Positions 57,594 through 64,000 of a stretch of 64,000 bases of DNA are shown piece by piece; positions within the stretch are counted from its first letter, which is position 1; the number at the start of each line of letters is the position of its first letter. The stretch comes from Phragmites australis (taxonomy: Eukaryota; Streptophyta; Magnoliopsida; Poales; Poaceae), in assembly GCF_958298935.1 (NCBI RefSeq), contig NC_084924.1:31531819-31595818 (forward strand), in the 5' to 3' direction. The notes beneath the pieces are model-generated. The model worked only from the letters and a program-made list of their open reading frames with translations. It was not told the origin of the DNA and did no database searches. A program made the translations under genes and the position numbers.

Positions 57594-60500
57594 TCATATG
57601 TCAGAGAAAAGCTCAGGAAAATTAGTGCGAAGCTGATCCTCATGTTCCCACGTGACTTCACCTTCAGAATGATTGTTCCATTGAACCTTGAGAAACTTAA
57701 CCGAACAACGTCTTGTATTTCGTTTAGCTTCGTCAAGGATGTGAATCGGATGCTCACGATAAGAAAGGTTTGGTTGAAGATCATGGCCATCCAGCTCCAT
57801 GGCTTTGGTTGGAACTCGAAGATATTTCCTCAATTGAGAGACGTGGAAGATGTTGTGAACATCGTCAGAGGGATGGAGGTAGCTCGAACTGATAGGCCAC
57901 TGCTCCACACCTAGCAATGACTTGGAAAGGACCAACATATCGAGGTACCAATTTTCCCTTGACTTGGAAACGTTGGGTCCCTTTGCGAGGAGCAACCTTG
58001 AGGTAGACATAGTCTCCCAAATTGAAAAAGAATTCATGCCGACAACGATCAGTGTAGCTATTTTGACGAGATTGCGCCGTAAGCAAATACTTGTGTATCA
58101 TCTTGACTTGTTCTTCCGCTTCCCTGACTAGGTCCGGACCAAGGAATGGTCTTTTTCCAGACTCAAACCAATTGAGGGGAGTCCTACAGCTCCTTCCATA
58201 AAGTGCTTCAAAAGGTGACATCTTGATGCTTGACTGATAACTATTATTGTACGAGAACTCTACAAAGAGCAGGTAAATCTCCTATTTCTTTCCATATGTG
58301 AGAGCACAAGCTCGCACCATGTCTTCAAGTATTTGACTTACCCTCTCGGTTTGGCTATCGGTTTGGGGATGGTAGGCAATGCTATGGAAAAGATTGGTAC
58401 CCATGGCTTCATGGAGACTCCTCCAAAACCGAGAGGTAAATTGTGAGCCTCGATTAGAGATGATCTTCTAAGGGACACCGTGAAGGCAAACAATCTGAGT
58501 GAGATACAAATCCGCATATTCTTTTGCACTATAGCGAGTCTTGATGGGAAGAAAGTGCGCGAATTTGGTTAAGCGACCATCGATGACCCAAATAGAATCA
58601 TATCCATGAGAGGTCTTTGGTAACATGAAAATAAAATCCATGCCAATCTCTTCCCATTTCTAAGAGAGAATCAGCAATGGTTGAATGGTACCAACTGGTT
58701 TGAGATGACTACCTTTCACTTTTTGTTAAACGTCACACTTAGCCACATACCGAGCAATCTCCCGCTTCATGCGAGTCCACTGAAACCTTTGCTTGAGATC
58801 TTGATACATTTTCGTGCTTTTGGGGGTGAATGGAGAGCAAAGAACTATGAGCTTCATCCAATATCTTCTTTCTCGATTCATGGACCTTAGGAACCACTAG
58901 TCACTTTTTGAACCACAAAACACCTTTATCATCTTCAGAGAAGCAACTAGTCTTGTCCTCCTTCATTTTGTCCCGAATCCGGTTCATACCCTTATCAGTC
59001 TTTTGGGCTTTTTTGATATGATCCAGAAGGGTGGACTTTATCTCAAGGTTGGCAAGGAATCCTTCTTTGACTATTTCTGGACCAAGTCCTCAAAATTCAT
59101 CGCATAGGGTGGCGACTCCGAGTTAGACCATAAGACAATTGCATTGGGACTTTTGGCTCAGAGCATCGGCAACAACATTAGCCTTGCTGGGATGATAGTG
59201 AACCTTCAACTCATAGTTCTTGATCAATTCAAGCCATCTTCATTGCCTCATATTGAGATCAGCTTGAGTGAAGATGTACTTGAGGCTTTTGTGATCGGTA
59301 TAGATATTGCAATGATTCCCAAGAAGATAATGACGCCAAATCTTTAGGGCGTGCACAACGGCCGCAAGCTCTAAGTCATGAGTAGGATAGCTTTCCTCAT
59401 GACGTTTCAATTGGCGAGAGGCATAAGCAACAAATCGACCTTCTTGCATCATGACGCACTCGAGCCCAATGCCAAAAGCATCGCAATAGACATCAAAGCT
59501 CTTCTGCATGTCCGGTTGAGGTAGAATAGGTGCGGTGGTGAGAAGAGTCTTCAAGGTTTGGAAAGCTTGCTCACAATCCTTAGACCACTTGAAAACCACA
59601 CCCTTCTTTAATAATCTAGTAATAGGTTTTGCAATATTGAAGAAGTTTTCGATGAACCGGCAGTAATAACCCGCAAGTACAAGGAAACTCCGGATGTCAG
59701 TGATGTTCTTAGGTTGCACCCAATTCAGCACCTCTTGTACTTTACTTGGGTCAATTGCGATGCCATTTTCGAAAAGCACATGACCCAGGAAGACAATTTC
59801 CTTCATCCAAAACTGACACTTGCTGAATTTGGCATAAAGACAATGCTTCCAAAGTCTCTCAAGAACAATATGTAGATGTCCGACATGTTCATCTTCGGTC
59901 TTGGAGTAAATGTGGATATCATGAATAAAGATCATGACAAAGGTGTCGAGCTCCTCCATAAACATTGTGTTCATCAGGTACATGAAGTAGGCCGACACAT
60001 TGGTTAGACCGAAGGACATGACGGTATACTCGTAAAGCCCATAACAAGTAGAGAGAGCCGTCTTCAAAATATCCTCCGTTTGGATTTTGATTTGATGATA
60101 GCCCAACCTTAAATCCATCTTGGAAAATAAATAGGCACCAGAGAATTGGTCAAACAAGATATAAATTCGAGGAAGAGGGTACTTGTTCTTGACGGCGACC
60201 TCATTCAACGGACGGTAATCAACACACATCCACAAACTTTGGTCATTCTTCTTGAAGAAGAGAGCCAGACATCCCCAAGGTGAGGAGCTCAGATGAATAA
60301 ATCCTTTCTCAAGTAACTACTTGAGTTGCTTCTTTAGTTCTACCAATTCATTTGGAGGCATCTGATAGGATCTTTTAGATATCGGGACCGTCCCGAGCAC
60401 TAGATCAATAGCGAACTCAACTTCCTGGTCGGGCAACATTCCTAGTAATTCTTCTGAAAATACATCTGGGTACTCAAACACCATGATAACTACATCAATC

Positions 60501-62023
60501 TCTATAGTCGTGGTGCCATCCAAGGCATAAAGATGGGAACCACCCTTATCAAGGTTGAGGGAAATTCAAACACCGGACAAATCCTTCAGTGTGATAACTC
60601 TTTGGGCACAATCGATGAGGGCTCTATTCTTGGCTAGCCAATTCATCCCTAATATGATATCTATCCTCTAGTGTTGATCATGATTAAGATCGCGAGAAAG
60701 GTGACCTCATCAAGTAGAATCTTTGCTAGTGGAATAAATTGGTAGGCGTGTAGTTGGCTCCTGGTGCTTCTATGCGGAAAGGCGTCGACATTATTTGGGT
60801 GGTAAGATTATGATGCATGATGTAATATTTCTTGATAAAAGAATGAGATGCACTGGAATAAAAAAGTACAGTTGCGGGATGAGAGTTCTCGAGCAACGTA
60901 TCCACAAGAAAGCTGCCATCCTCTTGAGCTTCTTTAGCGGTGATGTGATTAACCCAACCACTCTTTGGAGCCTGAGTGTTCTTAGGTGCTTGGTGTGGTG
61001 GCTGTGCTGGAGGTGGCGTTGGCTTCCTCGGGGCATTCACCATACCACCTTGCTTGGGGAAAGGACACTCTCGAGTAATGTGTTCGGTACGACCACAATT
61101 GTAGCATGGGCCTCTTGGGCCACCGCCCAGGTTGACTTGATTCCTAGCGGGACTTTGTGGTTGTCCTTGTTGAGGAGGAGGGCATTAAACAATCCACATA
61201 GGCTGCGAAGGATCCTGATACGGTGCACAGGGTGGAGGAGGAAACCTCGTGCATGGACGTTGCGAGCTATTGCCCGCCAGAGGAAGTTAGCTCTCTTGCG
61301 CTTCTCTTCCTCTTGGTGATTCTTCATTTTGTACTCCACTGTGATCGCCGTGTTTACCAGCTGGTTGAAGTCGGTGAACTCATAGGCCAAAAGTTTATCT
61401 TGCATCTTGCTGCATAGCCCATTTATGAAGTGATTATGTTTCTTCGCACCGGTGTTGACTTCCTCAGGGGCATATTGGGCCAAGTAGTTGAAATCCCGCC
61501 TGTAGTCCATCACATACTTGCCCCCTTGTTTGAGATCCCTGAATTCCCGCCTCTTGATATCCATCAGACCGGTGGGAATGTGGTAGGCGAGAAAATCTTC
61601 ATGGAACTCTGCTCAAGATATGTGATGATTGGCCGGTTGCATGGCAAAGTATTTTGTCCACCATGCCCCGGCAGCACCTTGAAGTTAGTGCGTGACATAT
61701 AAGGCCTTCTCATGGTCCTCGCACTGAATAAGAGCAAGTTTCTGCTTGATGGTCTGCAACCAATCATCAATGTCGAGGGGGTCCTCAGCGCGAGTGAAGG
61801 CGAGCGGATGAGTGCGAAGAAAATCAGAGTAGTCGTCATGATGATTGGCTCCTCCTTTGCCATGGGGAGCCGTATTCCGAACCAAAGCCTCGAGAAGCTG
61901 GGTTTGATCCTGACGATTATGTTCAATTCTCATAAGCACCTCCACCATGGTCGGTGATTGGGGTGGGCTCTGTTCACCTGAGCCTTATGGTTCACCATTT
62001 CCAGAATTATTGCGGGTCCTCAT
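57594..62023 (-). pseudogene. gag-pol of element B, broken
   Basis: Gag starts at 62023 (MRTRNNSGNG) and meets a stop at 61985-61987; further on it reads as a normal retrotransposon gag with a CCHC knuckle (CYNCGRTEH, about 61065-61106). Protease and linker follow (about 60320-60700). Reverse transcriptase and RNase H form the longest open frame (60235-59240). Its catalytic motif reads FIHDI (near 59920), so one of the two essential Asp residues is changed. Integrase parts follow at about 58900-57870, then a chromodomain-like end (QWNNHSEGEVTWEHE) at about 57600. Stops and frame changes occur throughout, so this copy cannot supply working enzymes. Confidence 0.88.
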
Positions 62024-62542
62024 CCTGTCGTTTATCCAAGGTTAGTTATGACAAGGATGATCTAAAGGGTTGGTACATATAAAGAATTCCAGACAAAAGG
62101 AGAAACAAAACCAGTAATCAGCAAGTAGTAGAATCATTCCTATTTGATAGTTATGCATGCATGCACAATGAGACATGAAGATGATGATGACCCTAAACTA
62201 CACATCACTCACATATAGATAAGTTTACGAATACGTTACACTTAGGGGCATAAGATAACAGATTTAAACATTCGACTAGTTTCCCTTATCGACCTAATTT
62301 TCTTAATACGAGAGCCGTATTCCTTAGGAATATACCCATACTTAGCCCATGAAAGAAAAGGTGAGTCAGAGATCAAGACTTTTCCATATTAATGTTAAAG
62401 CAATATGACGAGAACAACTCTAGGATAGAGAAGGAATAAAATAGAGCAACCATGCTAAATTCCAAGTTTTAGCTCCGATTTAGTGAAGTTATCAAATTTT
62501 AATTAACCCACTAACTAATCTATGGTTAACTCTATCAACCTT

Positions 62543-62555
62543 GGCTTTGATACCA
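62543..62555 (-). other. Primer-binding site of element B
   Basis: TGGTATCAAAGCC on the minus strand begins 3 bp after the 5' LTR end (62559). It matches the initiator-tRNA-Met type site TGGTATCAGAGC with one difference. The stretch 62024-62542 is the untranslated leader between this site and gag. Confidence 0.85.
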
Positions 62556-62558
62556 CGC

Positions 62559-64000
62559 TGTCAGACTCGACCACATTACACCCGACTTAATTGATAATTA
62601 AGTCAGTTAAAATTGAAGTAATTCCGGTAGTCCTGATATATCCTCAACATAGTTTTATCACAAGATATGAACATAATACAAAGGTTTTAACTTCTATTAC
62701 AAACCTTGCTCCATGTTCCAATTTCTACTTAGATCAGACTTTTCATACACAGCGGAAAGATACTAATAAGAAAAAGATCAGTGTCACCGTTGCCCATAAG
62801 GCACCATCAGGACTAGCTAAAACATTTGATCTCTACTCCTGGCCATCTCCAACACTAGCGGGATAAAAGTAACCGTAAACCAGTCCTTCATTACTTGCAT
62901 CAACTTAAAGGCAACACCCTAAGTATGAAGGTACTCGCAAGACTTACACAATATGGGTATATATATTCCTGAATCCAAGGATAATGCATTGAGTTGAATA
63001 GTAAGGAATAGCCACAAAGTTAAGTTGACTCAGCGAAAAGTACTTTAATGAGTAATCTGACATGAACAACTAGCATTGACTGACAATAAACCTCTTTAAT
63101 AAAGTAAACTTGCTTATCTCAAATACATATCAACACGTGCTTCTCCCAAAAGCCCACATACTTTCCACTCTTTTTTCCCAAACTGAACCAAAAACTCTAC
63201 GATTGATGGAGATGAAACTTAAGCATGCACATGACTGAGAGCACGGCAATTTGAATTATTCTTACACCTTGCATGGGGGTACATATTTATCCACACGACT
63301 CGGATCCATCCTTTTGGCCCTTGAGATAACCTTTCTCATACCCGGAACTACCCACTTGCACTTTCTTCCCCTATGGCACTGGGGTTACTGCAAGCATGTC
63401 CTAGACATCTCCAGCTCCCCGCCACCTTGCATCTCCTCGTACTTTTTCTATGTGTCATAGAGAGGCAAGACAAGCATCGGCACGACATACGATAATCAGC
63501 TTATCTTACCATTAGATCGACATATGGAAGTACAGAAAGTGGTTAAGCCAATGACACCAACAGACGGTGCTTAAACGATGCAAGCGGTCTATGACACCGA
63601 GGTCTCCTCTCCCGAACTGCCTCTAGCATCCACTCACATCTCGTCTCATTTTTCCAACTCATCACCCCAACATATAATTTCTTTGTAAATGTAGTTGAAA
63701 TTCCTGCAGCTCGTGAATGATGGTGACATCCATCGCTCAACTTTTATCGATGACCTATACAAAGGCTAAGCAATTCTCGTATCACTTTTAAGTTGGACCA
63801 TGATACGTTATACCCAGGCTACAAGGATCAAGATTAACAATTTTATTAAGGTAGGTACGATGCAACAAATAAGTTCTACTCGATTCCCGACATCGATTCC
63901 TTATCACATGCATCAACGACATATAGCAAAATATAACAGATTGACCAACTATTCACCAAAACATAAGAGAGATATGATAGATGTTTGCCTAGTGGTTCCT
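62559..64000 (-). repeat. 5' LTR of element B, partial
   Basis: This aligns with 53860-55450 from end to end, apart from about 65 bp missing from the other copy. It is cut by the window edge; about 1.8 kb more of LTR is expected beyond 64000. Confidence 0.88.

Larger units (their letters stand above)
53860..64000 (-). mobile_element. Ty3/gypsy element B (long-LTR chromovirus), nested in element A
   Basis: The 3' LTR is 53860-57138, the internal region 57139-62558, and the 5' LTR starts at 62559 and runs off the window. LTR ends are TGTCA...TGACA. The two LTRs align over at least 1.4 kb; in the first 90 bases I count about 12 differences, mostly transitions, so the insertion is old. The 3' LTR lacks about 65 bp present in the other (near 54333 versus 63015), a deletion between GAGT words. 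The 3.3-kb LTR and chromodomain-like pol tail suggest the Tekay/Del group. The expected target duplication is about AAAAC (53855-53859). Confidence 0.85.

Noticed and set aside
1..64000. tRNA, rRNA or other structured RNA genes
   Set aside because: I looked for cloverleaf A/B-box pairs and conserved rRNA words and found none convincing; the GGTTCGATT word near 33810 lies in a transposon and lacks a matching stem.

Overview
This window is nuclear DNA from a flowering plant, almost certainly a grass. Genes have many introns, plant splice sites and GC-rich 5' exons. They are separated by nested LTR retrotransposons, Mutator-like elements (MULEs), a Stowaway MITE, a truncated SINE and AT microsatellites. 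Three host genes look complete: a CONSTANS-like B-box/CCT transcription factor (12402-14459, minus), a CDK-like protein kinase of the At1g54610 type (31257-36568, plus) and the nucleoporin NUP93 (40433-48278, plus). Two further host-derived loci are broken: a divinyl-chlorophyllide reductase (DVR) copy split by a solo LTR (10049-11737, plus) and a 3' fragment of NOP58 (17548-18628, plus).

Layout. 1-1101 is a flank with promoter-like motifs and no recognised gene. 1112-9179 is a full-length MULE with about 165-bp terminal inverted repeats and a 10-bp target-site duplication. It carries three minus-strand genes: a GRF-like zinc-finger/coiled-coil protein (open), a plant mobile domain (PMD) protein (three in-frame stops) and a MuDR-type transposase (five in-frame stops and one frameshift). 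15230-16296 is a 1.07-kb near-palindromic non-autonomous MULE with related ends. About 21480-29086 is a second, decayed MULE of the same gene order. A 4.06-kb solo LTR sits inside it, two codons before its PMD stop, and it holds an extra zinc-finger gene on the plus strand. 29087-31013 holds LTR pieces and a Stowaway MITE that ends 243 bp before the kinase start codon. 36569-40432 holds unassigned repeat-like DNA, one LTR and an 89-bp tandem repeat just upstream of NUP93. From about 49950 to the end are two nested Ty3/gypsy elements, both on the minus strand: an older pol (50884-53859) interrupted by a long-LTR element (53860 to beyond 64000).

Function. The host genes do not form a pathway; each acts alone, in light/flowering regulation, kinase signalling, the nuclear pore, chlorophyll synthesis (broken) and snoRNP assembly (broken). 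The clearest theme is the MULE gene cassette of transposase + PMD + GRF-like zinc finger. It is present in two independent copies with the zinc-finger and PMD genes in the same order and strand. In the intact-ended copy only the zinc-finger gene still reads open. Exon coordinates were derived by eye from reading frames and GT/AG sites and need transcript support.
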